Source: Flavobacterium sp. NRK1
GTDB lineage: Bacteria; Bacteroidota; Bacteroidia; Flavobacteriales; Flavobacteriaceae
DNA: 64,000 nucleotides
Direction of reading: 5' to 3'
Assembly (NCBI RefSeq): GCF_024054175.1
Contig: NZ_JAMXLA010000001.1
Span: 3,553,150 to 3,617,149 of the forward strand
Positions 37,301 through 45,339 of the stretch are shown here, piece after piece (position 1 is the stretch's first letter; each line of letters starts with the position of its first letter). The notes below the pieces were generated by a model that ran no database searches, was not told the origin of the DNA, and saw only the letters and a program-made list of their open reading frames with translations. A program made the position numbers and the translations under genes.

Positions 37301-37836
37301 ATCTCTTTTGTTTCAAAACCCATATAAGAAATGACCAGTACTGCCGAGGGGTCTGAAACTGTGATAGAAAAATTACCATCAATATCTGTCATAGCAATAT
37401 TTTTAGTGCCTTTTTCTATAACAGTTGCTCCCGGCAGAGGTAATCCTTCATCATCTGTAACAGTTCCTTTTATTACCTTTTCAAAATCGGATTTAATAGC
37501 AGTAATAGTGTTATTAAGCTTTTTAAATCTTATACCTGTTTTGTCTGAAATCTTGTTTAGAACATTGTCTAGCATTTCATTTTCAGCATGTATAGAAATT
37601 CGTTTTGAATTACCTGATACCTTTTCATCAAATACGAAAGTATAAGCAGTTTTTTGTTCAATAACATTAAAAATTTCTGTTATTGTAACATTTTTAAGAT
37701 CGAAAGAAATCTTCGCATCTGTGTTCTTTTGCTTCGGCAAAGCAAATGCCTGTATCACCATAAAAAAGGCAGTAAATACATAAAGATGCTTTTTGTGTGT
37801 TAATTGATTTAAAAAAATTTGTAGTTTCGTCTTCAT
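34393..37836 (-). CDS. SusC/RagA-family TonB-dependent transporter with STN signalling domain
   Basis: 1147 residues from the ATG at 37836, which starts the signal peptide ahead of VIQAFALPKQ; the longer ORF from 37887 would run into a hairpin. Order: STN domain (about 40-125, ISFDLKNVTITEIFNVIEQK), carboxypeptidase-like domain (about 130-210, GTVTDDEGLPLPGATVIEKG), plug, and 22-strand barrel ending GFNLKVNF. The STN domain lets the transporter signal to FecR and an ECF sigma factor, both encoded just upstream. It imports an oligomer captured by SusD. Confidence 0.93.
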   Translation of the reverse strand: MKTKLQIFLNQLTHKKHLYVFTAFFMVIQAFALPKQKNTDAKISFDLKNVTITEIFNVIEQKTAYTFVFDEKVSGNSKRISIHAENEMLDNVLNKISDKTGIRFKKLNNTITAIKSDFEKVIKGTVTDDEGLPLPGATVIEKGTKNIAMTDIDGNFSITVSDPSAVLVISYMGFETKEIAVDGKPAINIKLNMVANELNEVVVTALGIKRDEKRLGFAQQTIKAEELGKTTPNNWSSALKGKVAGLNIISSGSGPLNSQNIILRGNRSINPQNNTALIIVDGVPVNQTMTTSGSSAAYMGEDSPIDYGNGISELNLDDIESVTVLKGAGASALYGTRAANGAIIITTKSGKKNKGLGVTYSTGATFDVIQRWPDWQYKYGQGTGKSFGPDGAPYYSYGGSDDGTSTGGTSSAWGPEFNGQYFYQYDPTVEGQSLVRKEWKPYTDNRKDFWRTGMTLNNNLTVQGGDEKGSMRLSLGHQKNEWIMPNTGFEKITAAVNANYQVSERIKLGTSVNYSNRTSDNLPSTGYNNGSIAYFMIFQNPNVDLDWYRPIWQKGQENLQQIHPFSSYIDNPYLIAYEATNTLDNDQIIGNIFANITLTSHFDLLLRSALNQSNQKREQKRPYSINRYAKGFYERKDILNQEVNTDFLLTYKNTFNDDLTFSGSFGGNMRNQKYRKLEAEIEGLVVPDVYKLTNGVNAPLVRASDSNQKVNSLYGLVTFGYKDMMFLDVTARNDWSSTLPEQNNSFFYPSVNTSFILSEMFNMPKAVDYLKYRFSYAQVGNDTSPYSTKKYYGQSDFPSSATAPTRLHNNHYKPEITTSYETGLELYMLNKRLTFDGTVYESNTKNQIINVPLDYSTGFNNAVLNAGNVRNRGIELLLGGKIFDNENFKWQANLNWSRNWNKVLSLAEGIQGQQVIGEGGTASIIAKVGGTTTAIYGYGFVRSPEGKIVYDNAGLPAYPDEIQYIGDASPDWKAGLTNIFTIGNFTASVTIDGQYGGIIYSQTHHKSMEQGKLTSTYYGREDGFIIGDGVVENADGSYSPNTTKALTPDWYARYYRRANIESNSFDASYLKLREVSLAYNLPKSLIKDTGLSSVQFSVFGRDLAIVSDFPIYDPETAALNGNTLLPGIEMGQMPSPATYGFNLKVNF

Positions 37837-37871
37837 TACTTTTGGGCTATATTTATTAGTCTGTTTTAATG

Positions 37872-37905
37872 CCCGTTTCTGTTGCAACCAGAGGCGGGTT
37901 TTTTT
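37872..37905 (+). terminator. Strong terminator-form hairpin on the plus strand between fecR and susC
   Basis: CCCGTTTCTG (37872-37881) pairs with CAGAGGCGGG (37889-37898), 10 bp including two G-U, with a 7-nt loop, then seven T. It points against the direction of the operon. On the minus strand the stem has two mismatches and no T-run. Confidence 0.65.
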
Positions 37906-37907
37906 GG

Positions 37908-38846
37908 TTAAATAGCATGATTATTTTTTCTTATAAGCACGTGGTTTTTAGTTATATATTTAATTTCAAGTTCTTTTAAAAGAGCAATACTGTTTAGTAC
38001 ATTTTCTAATTTTTCATCTTTAAATTTCCCCGATATAATTAATTGCTTAAGGTCTTTATCTTCAAAATCAACCTGTATATTATACCAGTTCTCAATAATT
38101 CGGGCAGTTTCGCCAAGTGTAGTATTTTTAAGGAAAATTGTATTTTCTGTCCATGCAATACCATCATTGCTATTTTCTTTAGTAATTAAAAAGTCAAGAT
38201 TTTTATTTAAAACTGCCTGAAGATTTTTAGTAAGTATTACTTTTTTACCGGAAGGAGAACTAACTTCAACTTTTCCGGTAAGTACACTTACTTTAGTGTT
38301 ATTATGGTCGTAAGAATTAATATTGAAAGATGTACCCAGTACTTTAACACTTACATCGTGTGTAGCTACAACAAATGGTTGTTCAATATTTCGGTGTACT
38401 TTAAAATACGCTTCTCCTGTTAGTGTAACTTTTCTGGTTTTTCCAAAAGTTTCAGGATAGGTTACACTGCTGTTGGAGTTTAAAAAAACCATACTCCCAT
38501 CCTGAAGTATTATTTTTTTGTGCTCTCCCTTAGCAGCAATTTGCGTGATTTCTTTAATTGGCGAAGTAATTAACTTAGATGTAATTGCAAGTCCTGCAAT
38601 TACAAATAAAGCAGCAGCAATCTGTAATCTTTTGGCAAATTTTCTTTTTCTTTTTACAATTGGCTGTCCTGTAGCCGCTTTAATATTATTCAGTAATTTA
38701 TACCCTACCTCATCAGAGGGTGAAAAATAAGCTGTGTTAGTATTTTGCATACTATCAAAAAAATACTCTACAAGCTTCTTTTCTTCTGTAGTGCAATTAT
38801 TTTCCTCGTATTTTTTTACAAGAATTAAAAAATCTTCCTTCTTCAA
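37908..38846 (-). CDS. FecR-type anti-sigma factor
   Basis: 312 residues. An N-terminal cytosolic part binds the sigma factor, a single membrane helix lies at about 72-90 (IAAALFVIAGLAI), and the periplasmic FecR domain follows (EHKKIILQDGSMVFLNSNSSVTYP; TGEAYFKVHRN; SVKVLGTSFNI). The C-terminal domain (about 235-312) is the STN-binding region. It relays substrate binding at the STN-SusC to the ECF sigma factor encoded upstream. Confidence 0.93.
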   Translation of the reverse strand: MKKEDFLILVKKYEENNCTTEEKKLVEYFFDSMQNTNTAYFSPSDEVGYKLLNNIKAATGQPIVKRKRKFAKRLQIAAALFVIAGLAITSKLITSPIKEITQIAAKGEHKKIILQDGSMVFLNSNSSVTYPETFGKTRKVTLTGEAYFKVHRNIEQPFVVATHDVSVKVLGTSFNINSYDHNNTKVSVLTGKVEVSSPSGKKVILTKNLQAVLNKNLDFLITKENSNDGIAWTENTIFLKNTTLGETARIIENWYNIQVDFEDKDLKQLIISGKFKDEKLENVLNSIALLKELEIKYITKNHVLIRKNNHAI

Positions 38847-38944
38847 AATATATGTTTTGCCAGTAAGTCACATTTAAACGGGCAAACAAGTAGTCAAAAA
38901 ATGAGTCTTAATATTTTGTTAAAGAAATAATAGTTTAGTAAACA

Positions 38945-39523
38945 TTAAAAAAACATAAAGATCACAATAAGGTGATACTGCCATTTATTAAGGCTGCTTC
39001 TTAGCTCTTTTAAAGCATTGCTTATATGTTTTTCTACAGTAAGGGGAGAAAGTCCGAGTTTTTTAGCAATTTCAGAATTGGAAAGATATTCAAAACGGCT
39101 AAGCTTAAACACTTCACGGCATTTAGGAGATAATTTATCTATCTCATTCATAATACCGGTTTCAAATTCTTTATATTCAACATCATTTACAGTTTTAACA
39201 GGAGTTGGCATCCCTTCCAGGATATCAAGATGATCTTTGGTAAATTTAAGGCTGCGGATATGATTCGCTATTTTATATTTTACAGCTCTAAAAAGATAAG
39301 CTTCGAGGTTAAGTATTACTGCATTGGGAGAATTGTTCCATAAACTGATAAAAAGTTCCTGTACAATATCTTCACAAACCTCTTCTTCATTATAAATCTT
39401 ATAAGCATAAGAATAAAGCCTTCTCCAGTATCTGTCATAAATCACTTCAAAAGCAAACCTGTTTCCTTTAGAAACAAGTTTTTGAAGTTCTTCGTCAGAT
39501 AATTTTAAAAGCTTACTGTTCAT
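38945..39523 (-). CDS. ECF RNA polymerase sigma factor
   Basis: 192 residues from the ATG at 39523 (MNSKLLKLSDEELQKLVSKG). An in-frame ATG at 39553 exists, but a perfect inverted repeat lies in that extension. Region 2: AFEVIYDRYWRRLYSYAYKI and EDIVQELFISLWNN. Region 4: KLSPKCREVFKLSRFEYLSN, then SEIAKKLGLSPLTVEKHISNALK. It should direct transcription of the downstream susC operon after release by FecR. The C-terminus is unusually hydrophobic (WQYHLIVIFMFF). Confidence 0.92.
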   Translation of the reverse strand: MNSKLLKLSDEELQKLVSKGNRFAFEVIYDRYWRRLYSYAYKIYNEEEVCEDIVQELFISLWNNSPNAVILNLEAYLFRAVKYKIANHIRSLKFTKDHLDILEGMPTPVKTVNDVEYKEFETGIMNEIDKLSPKCREVFKLSRFEYLSNSEIAKKLGLSPLTVEKHISNALKELRSSLNKWQYHLIVIFMFF

Positions 39524-39560
39524 ATAGGATTTTAAAATACAAATGAAGAACAATCCTATA
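39523..39560. promoter_or_regulatory. Perfect 9-bp inverted repeat just ahead of the ECF sigma gene
   Basis: TATAGGATT (39523-39531) and AATCCTATA (39552-39560), 20-bp spacer, ending at the start codon. It could be an operator or a leader hairpin that masks the start. The trans-acting factor is unknown. Confidence 0.5.
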
Positions 39561-39603
39561 AGCTTAGTTTAAAAACAGGTTTATCTTTGCGTTAAATAAT
39601 TTA

Positions 39604-41556
39604 TTATTCGAGTTTCGCAGCCCAGCCACCATTACGCACCATCTTAATGGTTATAGTATCACCTTTTTTAATCTGCCTAGTTTTCTTTCTGTAATCCATT
39701 GCCTGACGACCCGCATTTATACCATCTTCAAAATAAGTCATGGTGTATGTTTTTCCTTTTGCAAGAAAATCAAAATTAATAGTAAGGTTCCGTTCCGTTT
39801 CCTTACCATTGGTTATTGCTCCAATAAACCATTTATCACCTTTACGTTTAGCAACAACGGCAAGTTCTCCTGCTTTGGCGCTAAGGGCTTTTGTTTCGTC
39901 CCAAGTAGTGGGTACGGAAGTAATAAACTCAGTACAATCTAAATTTCTGTAATACAATGTTGGATTATCCGCAAGCATTTGTATGCCGCTTTCAAAAACA
40001 ACATATAGTGCCAGCTGATATGCCCTAGTACCGATGCTTGCCGAATTAGGCCGTTCTGATATATAAACTTCCGGCTGCATGCTTAGCATAGCACCGGGTG
40101 TATAATCCATCGGACCAACTGCATTACGTATAAATGGATAATAAACACTATTGTCCGGTGTACATTCATTCATTCGCTCCATACCCCTCACTCCTTCGTA
40201 CGAAATCAGGTTAGGATATTTGTACTCAAGTCCGGATGGCTTAAAAGCACCATGAAAATCAACAAACAACTGATGTTTTGCAGCTTCTTTAATGACATTT
40301 TCATAGTAATTAACCATTACCTGGTCGCTACGATCCATAAAATCAATTTTTACACCTGCAATCCCCCATTCATTAAAGGTTTTAAAAAGTTCCATATTTC
40401 TGTCTACCGTAAGCCAGGTAAGCCACAAAACTATGCCTACTTTTTTTTCTTTTCCGTATCGAATAAGTTCTTTCAAATCCACTTTTGGATTAGGCGTATA
40501 AGGATCTGTAGTACTCATTGCCCAGCCTTCATCCATTATAATGTATCTAATACCAAATTTAGATGCAAAATCAATATAATATTTATAGGTATCAAGATTA
40601 TAGCCTGAAACAAAATTTACATCGGGACCATAAGGTGAGGCATCATTCCACCACTCCCAGCTGGCCTGGCCGGGTTTTATCCATGCGGCATCTTTCAGTT
40701 CACTTTTTGGAGCGAGCTTAAGTGTCATTGTGTTTTCAATAAGCTGCCTGTCATCTTTAGTTATTACAAAATAACGCCACGGAAAATTTCTGGTTCCTTT
40801 AGTCTTTGCTATATAATCTGCCTCCTTTAAAATCTTAAGGCTTCGGTCTCCATCAGGGCCAAATTCTAAAGGCACTTTAGGAAATGTAGCTACAACACCT
40901 GCCGAAGTTCCCTTAAGAAACATCCCGGGGTAATCAGAAAGATCTGATTCGCTGATTAGCATTTTGTATTGTTTTTTAGTTTCAATCAATACAGGTAATG
41001 TAGACATTTTATCAGCTGCTTTCCAATCTTTGGATTCAATATGCGTATAGGCTTCTTCACTGGAAGTTTTAAATCCGTCAGGCTGCTGTAAATGCAACAA
41101 ATAATTGTCCGGGAAATTAATAGCAAAATCTTCGTTAATTACTTCAATATCTCCCTTTTCAGAAGTGATAAAACGATAGGCAATTCCATCATTAAACACT
41201 CTGAACTCTACTGAATACGATCCTTTAAAATTCAGCATTAAATAATTATAATCATTACTAACCGAAGAAAATTTTAAAGGAACAGCCGGTTTTATAATTT
41301 CAGTAATATGTCCTGTTTTGCTACTTAATAATTTCGGATTCGCACCCAATACTTTATTTCTCAGATTTAAACCCAAAAATCCATCAGACATTAAAACTTT
41401 ATTTTCTACTAATAATGAATAGTATATTTTATCACTTAAAGTGATAGCTATTTTTATACTACCATCGGGTGATATTACTTCAAACTTTTTTTGTTGTGAA
41501 TATGCATCCGACACAAATAAAATTAATAGGAATGTGAATAATTTAAAAGCTTTCAT
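39604..41556 (-). CDS. GH97 glycosidase, retaining (alpha-galactosidase-like) form
   Basis: 650 residues. Signal peptide about 1-20 (LILFVSDAYSQ). An N-terminal beta-sandwich (about 22-290), a TIM barrel (QASWEWWNDASPYGP; RYIIMDEGWAM) and a C-terminal beta domain. GVKIDFMDRSDQ places an Asp (405) where retaining GH97 alpha-galactosidases have their nucleophile; inverting SusB-type enzymes have Gly there. YPNLISYEGVRGMER carries the conserved Glu. Last gene of the mannan locus, preceded by a strong intergenic hairpin. Alpha-galactosidase activity is likely but other alpha-glycosides are possible. Confidence 0.9.
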   Translation of the reverse strand: MKAFKLFTFLLILFVSDAYSQQKKFEVISPDGSIKIAITLSDKIYYSLLVENKVLMSDGFLGLNLRNKVLGANPKLLSSKTGHITEIIKPAVPLKFSSVSNDYNYLMLNFKGSYSVEFRVFNDGIAYRFITSEKGDIEVINEDFAINFPDNYLLHLQQPDGFKTSSEEAYTHIESKDWKAADKMSTLPVLIETKKQYKMLISESDLSDYPGMFLKGTSAGVVATFPKVPLEFGPDGDRSLKILKEADYIAKTKGTRNFPWRYFVITKDDRQLIENTMTLKLAPKSELKDAAWIKPGQASWEWWNDASPYGPDVNFVSGYNLDTYKYYIDFASKFGIRYIIMDEGWAMSTTDPYTPNPKVDLKELIRYGKEKKVGIVLWLTWLTVDRNMELFKTFNEWGIAGVKIDFMDRSDQVMVNYYENVIKEAAKHQLFVDFHGAFKPSGLEYKYPNLISYEGVRGMERMNECTPDNSVYYPFIRNAVGPMDYTPGAMLSMQPEVYISERPNSASIGTRAYQLALYVVFESGIQMLADNPTLYYRNLDCTEFITSVPTTWDETKALSAKAGELAVVAKRKGDKWFIGAITNGKETERNLTINFDFLAKGKTYTMTYFEDGINAGRQAMDYRKKTRQIKKGDTITIKMVRNGGWAAKLE

Positions 41557-41572
41557 AGGAGTGGTTTTATGA

Positions 41573-41597
41573 AGCGTCCCGCATTAAGCGGGACGCT
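41573..41597 (-). other. GC-rich perfect hairpin between GH92 and GH97 genes
   Basis: AGCGTCCCGC (41573-41582) and GCGGGACGCT (41588-41597), 10-bp perfect stem with a 5-nt loop and no T-run. It is much more GC-rich than its surroundings. A role in mRNA processing or 3'-end protection of the upstream segment is likely; simple termination is not. Confidence 0.7.
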
Positions 41598-41660
41598 GGT
41601 GAAATTTCCCCATGTAATGGGTTAAAAACTGAATAAATGTTTGTTGGAACTGTTTTAATC

Positions 41661-43841
41661 TTATTTAGTCTGAACTTCAATCTTTCCACCATTTTTAAAA
41701 AGATCATGCGAGATAAAGTAACCGTTTATTTTTGATCCGTTTACTTTAATCGATTTTAGATCTCGCTTGCCATTAGGGTTAGTTATTGTCAGCTTTTTGC
41801 CTGTTGGCATAGTCCAGTCAACCTCTTTAAAAATAGGTACTGTAACTATATATTCAGGATCGGCAGGTGATAACGGGTAAAGTCCAAGCGCTCCAAAAAC
41901 ATACCACGAAGACATTTCTCCGGCATCATCCATACCGCACATTGCAAGTTTCTCAGGGCCAATGCCATACATTGTATCAAGGATCTGATCAATACGCTTC
42001 TGCGATTTTTCAGGTTTATTTACAAAATAATACGAAAACGGCGCTTCATGATCCGGCTGGTTTCCATGGCAGTACTGACCAATAAAGCCTGATATGTTCC
42101 ATGCTATATAATCCGGATTCCACGGTTTTGTGAATAGAGTATCTAATTTAGCTTCAAAAGCTTTTTCTCCACCATAAAGCTTAACAAGGCCTTTCATATC
42201 ATGGGGTACATAAAATGATACCTGCCATGCATTTGCTTCACGATACATGTATTCATAATATGGAAATTCAGGATTAAACGGAATGATCCATTTACCATCT
42301 TCAAGCCTTCCTCTCATAAAATTGGTAGACTTGTCAAACACATTAGCGTAATTTTTAGAACGTTTAACCAAATCGGTATAATGTTCGGTATCATTAAGTT
42401 CTTTAGCTAATAGTGAAAGTGCATGGTCATCATAAGCATATTCAAGTGTTTTTGTTACTCCGGCATGCGCTTTTGTTTCTATTTTAGGATCTTTAATATC
42501 AGGCTCAGAAATATAACCCTTAGCTATATATTCAGATATATAAGGTCTGGTACCGCCTTCTTTATAAGCATTATTAAGTAATAGCTTATAGGCTTTGTTT
42601 ACATCATAATCTCTAATTCCTCTCAGGTAAGATCCCGCAATAAATGATGCAGCATGGTCACCATGGAAAAAAGTAGGTATAAAACCTTTAATTTCTCCTT
42701 CATTAATAATAGAGTTAATAACGTCATTAGTAACATCCGGAGACATTATGCTTAGTAGTACCAGTTTATTTCTGTAATCATCCCATAAAGATGGTAATGT
42801 ATAATAACGATAGTTTTCCTTTCTTACTTTGCCGGCTTCATCTGTAAACTGACCGTTTACATCACTACGCAATGCAGGCCACAAAAATGACCTGTACAGC
42901 ATGCTGTAAAACATAACATCCTGTTGTTTGCTGCCGCCCTTTACCTGAATTTTAGAAAGCAAGTTTTCCCATGTAGTACTGCCTTCTTCAAAAACCTGGC
43001 TAAGGGTTTTATTACCCACTTCTGCTTTTAAATTTTCAGCAGCATTTTCTGTACTTACAAAAGATAAAGCTATTTTAACTGTAACAGGATTAGCATCACC
43101 ATCTTTTATATTAACCAATGCATAACCACCACTTTTTGCCATATCTTTTATATCCAGTTTATCTATAGCGCTGCTTAAAGTGGCATAAAAGTATATTTTT
43201 TCTCCACCTGTTCTCTGAAAACCAGATACTGCATTTGTGCCTTCCTGTTTTATCTGCCAGTCATCTACATGATTGTTTGCTGTACCTAAATCAAAAAGAA
43301 CTTTTCTGCCTCTATTATTTTTAAAAGTATATTCATGCACACCGCAACGCAAGGTAGAAGTTAACTTTACCAAAACTTCGTACTCTTTTAAATAGACCTC
43401 GTAATAAGCCGGACTTCCTTTTTCCTGTGTATGACTAAATGATGATTTATAAGGAAATGATACTCCTTCCGGCACAGGCAAAAGAGGAAGATGACAAAGA
43501 TTCCAATGCCCTTTATTGGTATGTGTAAAGCCCAGAATACTGGTATCTTCATATTCATATCCGGCACCAGACCTATATTTTGTAATAGGGCTTAACTGAA
43601 CCATTGCATTAGGCACCGATGATCCGGGGAAAACCAAACCAGCCCATACACGCATATCTGAAGGCGGTGTATATCCTATTATTTTAGTGTCTAATAACGG
43701 AGCCGTACCTATAAATGGATTTACTAAAGCTGTATATTTTCCTTCGGCAGGTCCGCCCCCTGTTTCCTGTGCTATTGCATTGCTACAAAAACAAGACAGG
43801 GCAATTACTGCCAGCGTAATATTCTTTTTAAATTTTATCAT
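41661..43841 (-). CDS. GH92 alpha-mannosidase-type glycosidase
   Basis: 726 residues. Signal peptide about 1-25 (SCFCSNAIAQ). The N-terminal beta domain contains GYEYEDTSILGFTHTNKGHW, and the catalytic helical domain follows. Base residues are in CGMDDAGEMSSWYVFGALGLYP (D638/D639). The proton-donor position in HGNQP is Gln 595 instead of Glu; DHE follows at once. The family is an inverting, Ca-dependent exo-alpha-mannosidase family. It is 28 bp downstream of the GH125 gene in the mannan operon and probably periplasmic. Confidence 0.93.
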   Translation of the reverse strand: MIKFKKNITLAVIALSCFCSNAIAQETGGGPAEGKYTALVNPFIGTAPLLDTKIIGYTPPSDMRVWAGLVFPGSSVPNAMVQLSPITKYRSGAGYEYEDTSILGFTHTNKGHWNLCHLPLLPVPEGVSFPYKSSFSHTQEKGSPAYYEVYLKEYEVLVKLTSTLRCGVHEYTFKNNRGRKVLFDLGTANNHVDDWQIKQEGTNAVSGFQRTGGEKIYFYATLSSAIDKLDIKDMAKSGGYALVNIKDGDANPVTVKIALSFVSTENAAENLKAEVGNKTLSQVFEEGSTTWENLLSKIQVKGGSKQQDVMFYSMLYRSFLWPALRSDVNGQFTDEAGKVRKENYRYYTLPSLWDDYRNKLVLLSIMSPDVTNDVINSIINEGEIKGFIPTFFHGDHAASFIAGSYLRGIRDYDVNKAYKLLLNNAYKEGGTRPYISEYIAKGYISEPDIKDPKIETKAHAGVTKTLEYAYDDHALSLLAKELNDTEHYTDLVKRSKNYANVFDKSTNFMRGRLEDGKWIIPFNPEFPYYEYMYREANAWQVSFYVPHDMKGLVKLYGGEKAFEAKLDTLFTKPWNPDYIAWNISGFIGQYCHGNQPDHEAPFSYYFVNKPEKSQKRIDQILDTMYGIGPEKLAMCGMDDAGEMSSWYVFGALGLYPLSPADPEYIVTVPIFKEVDWTMPTGKKLTITNPNGKRDLKSIKVNGSKINGYFISHDLFKNGGKIEVQTK

Positions 43842-43869
43842 TGTAACTAATTTTTATGGCGGTTACTAA

Positions 43870-45300
43870 TTATAATTCAAGTACTTTGGGCTGCTTTTGA
43901 TAAGTCTCCCATAGTAATTCTCCAAATAATGTATTTGCCCATGCAAACCATGATCTTGTAAAGTTTTTAGGATCATCTTTATGAAATGACTCATGCATAA
44001 ATCCTGTATCGCCATGAGTAGCTTTAAGAGTTTTAATGCACTCTTTTACTTCCTGAGGATCTGTACTTGTTAACCCTCGCATAATAATTGCCATTGGCCA
44101 TATCATATCCATACCTACGTGTGGTCCTCCAATACCTTCAGCTGCTTTTCCTTTAAAAAAGAAAGGATTGTCTTCTGAAAGAACAAACTTGCGGGTATTT
44201 TGGTAAATAGGGTCTTTAACATCCATAGCATCCAGATAAGGTAAACCTAATAAACTAGGCACGTTGGCATCATCCATAAGAAGGTGGTTACCAAAACCGT
44301 CTATTTCAAAGGCATAAATATTTCCATATTTAGGATGTTTTACAATTGCATACTCTTTAAGCGCTTTTTCTACCTCAGCTGCCAATGCATCCAGGTCTTT
44401 TGATGTGGCATTGTCCTTTTTTATATCCCTCATCATCTGGGCTGCCTGTTTAAGGCTTACTACTGCAAAAAAGTTAGATGGTATAAGGAAAGAAAAAACA
44501 GTTGCATCATCACTTGGACGGAATGCTGAACATATTAATCCTACAGGTTTAACCGGATAACCATATCCTTTTAGGGCTCTTGTATCTGTAGCAAACTGTG
44601 TTGTTCTTTGAAAACTATAAGGGTTCTTACCATCTTTTTGCTGCTGATCTTTAAATACTTTTAGCGTAGTTTTTATAGCTTTTACCCAATTTTCATCAAA
44701 AGGTGAAGTATCACCTGTTGTTTTCCAGTAATTATATCCTAAACGTATAGGGTAGCACAATGAGTCTATCTCATATTTTCTTTCATGAACACCCGGCTTC
44801 ATATCGGTATGATCTGTTGTCCATTCTCCCTTCTTATCAGGATCGTTATAAAAAGCATTAGCATACGGATCTTTAAGAATATACTCAGTCTGCCTGTTTA
44901 TAACCCCGGCAATTAAGTTTTTTAATTTAGCGTCTTTACCCGCAAAAGCCATATAAGGCCATACCTGTGCAGAACTATCCCTTAACCACATTGCATCAAT
45001 ATCTCCGGTTATAACGTAAGTATCCGGTCGTCCGTTTTTTTGTGAATGGGTGACTGTTGTATCCAGCGTATTAGGGAAACAGTTGTTAAATAACCATGCC
45101 AGTTCTTTGTCTTTTACATTCTTCTGAAATTCTGTAATTGTTTTTTCAATAAAATCACTTTCAAAATTTCTTTTTCCTTTAGCAACCCTTACTACAGGAA
45201 AATCTTTAGTCATATTAGCAGCAGCCATTATTTCCATTGGATCTATAAGGGCCAGACTGCTGAATAAAGCTGTATTTTGTATAAATTTTCTTCTTTCCAT
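43870..45300 (-). CDS. GH125 exo-alpha-1,6-mannosidase
   Basis: 476 residues. The N-terminus MERRKFIQNTALFSSLALID resembles a Tat-type export signal, so the enzyme is probably periplasmic and exported folded. The core shows YVITGDIDAMWLRDSSAQVWPY (substrate and acid region), ICSAFRPSDDATVFSFLIPSN and GGPHVGMDMIWPMAIIMRGL, typical of GH125. The family is inverting and specific for terminal alpha-1,6-mannose, matching the backbone cut by the GH76 enzyme of the same locus. It lies between two GH92 genes. Confidence 0.95.
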   Translation of the reverse strand: MERRKFIQNTALFSSLALIDPMEIMAAANMTKDFPVVRVAKGKRNFESDFIEKTITEFQKNVKDKELAWLFNNCFPNTLDTTVTHSQKNGRPDTYVITGDIDAMWLRDSSAQVWPYMAFAGKDAKLKNLIAGVINRQTEYILKDPYANAFYNDPDKKGEWTTDHTDMKPGVHERKYEIDSLCYPIRLGYNYWKTTGDTSPFDENWVKAIKTTLKVFKDQQQKDGKNPYSFQRTTQFATDTRALKGYGYPVKPVGLICSAFRPSDDATVFSFLIPSNFFAVVSLKQAAQMMRDIKKDNATSKDLDALAAEVEKALKEYAIVKHPKYGNIYAFEIDGFGNHLLMDDANVPSLLGLPYLDAMDVKDPIYQNTRKFVLSEDNPFFFKGKAAEGIGGPHVGMDMIWPMAIIMRGLTSTDPQEVKECIKTLKATHGDTGFMHESFHKDDPKNFTRSWFAWANTLFGELLWETYQKQPKVLEL

Positions 45301-45319
45301 TATTATATATTTTTAAATT

Positions 45320-45334
45320 AAAGGCAAAGCCTTT
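45320..45334. other. Small hairpin between GH92 and GH125 genes
   Basis: AAAGGC (45320-45325) and GCCTTT (45329-45334) around AAA, with extra T only on the plus-strand side. Weak compared with the other intergenic hairpins of this operon. Confidence 0.35.
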
Positions 45335-45339
45335 TTATA

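Noticed and set aside
37837..37887. Longer N-terminus of the STN-SusC protein
   Set aside because: It would place the start in the hairpin at 37872-37905 and put extra residues ahead of a good signal peptide.
39584..39595. Plus-strand TATCTTTG promoter-like element between GH97 and the sigma gene
   Set aside because: No plus-strand gene follows; it points into the 3' end of GH97, and one 8-mer alone is weak evidence.
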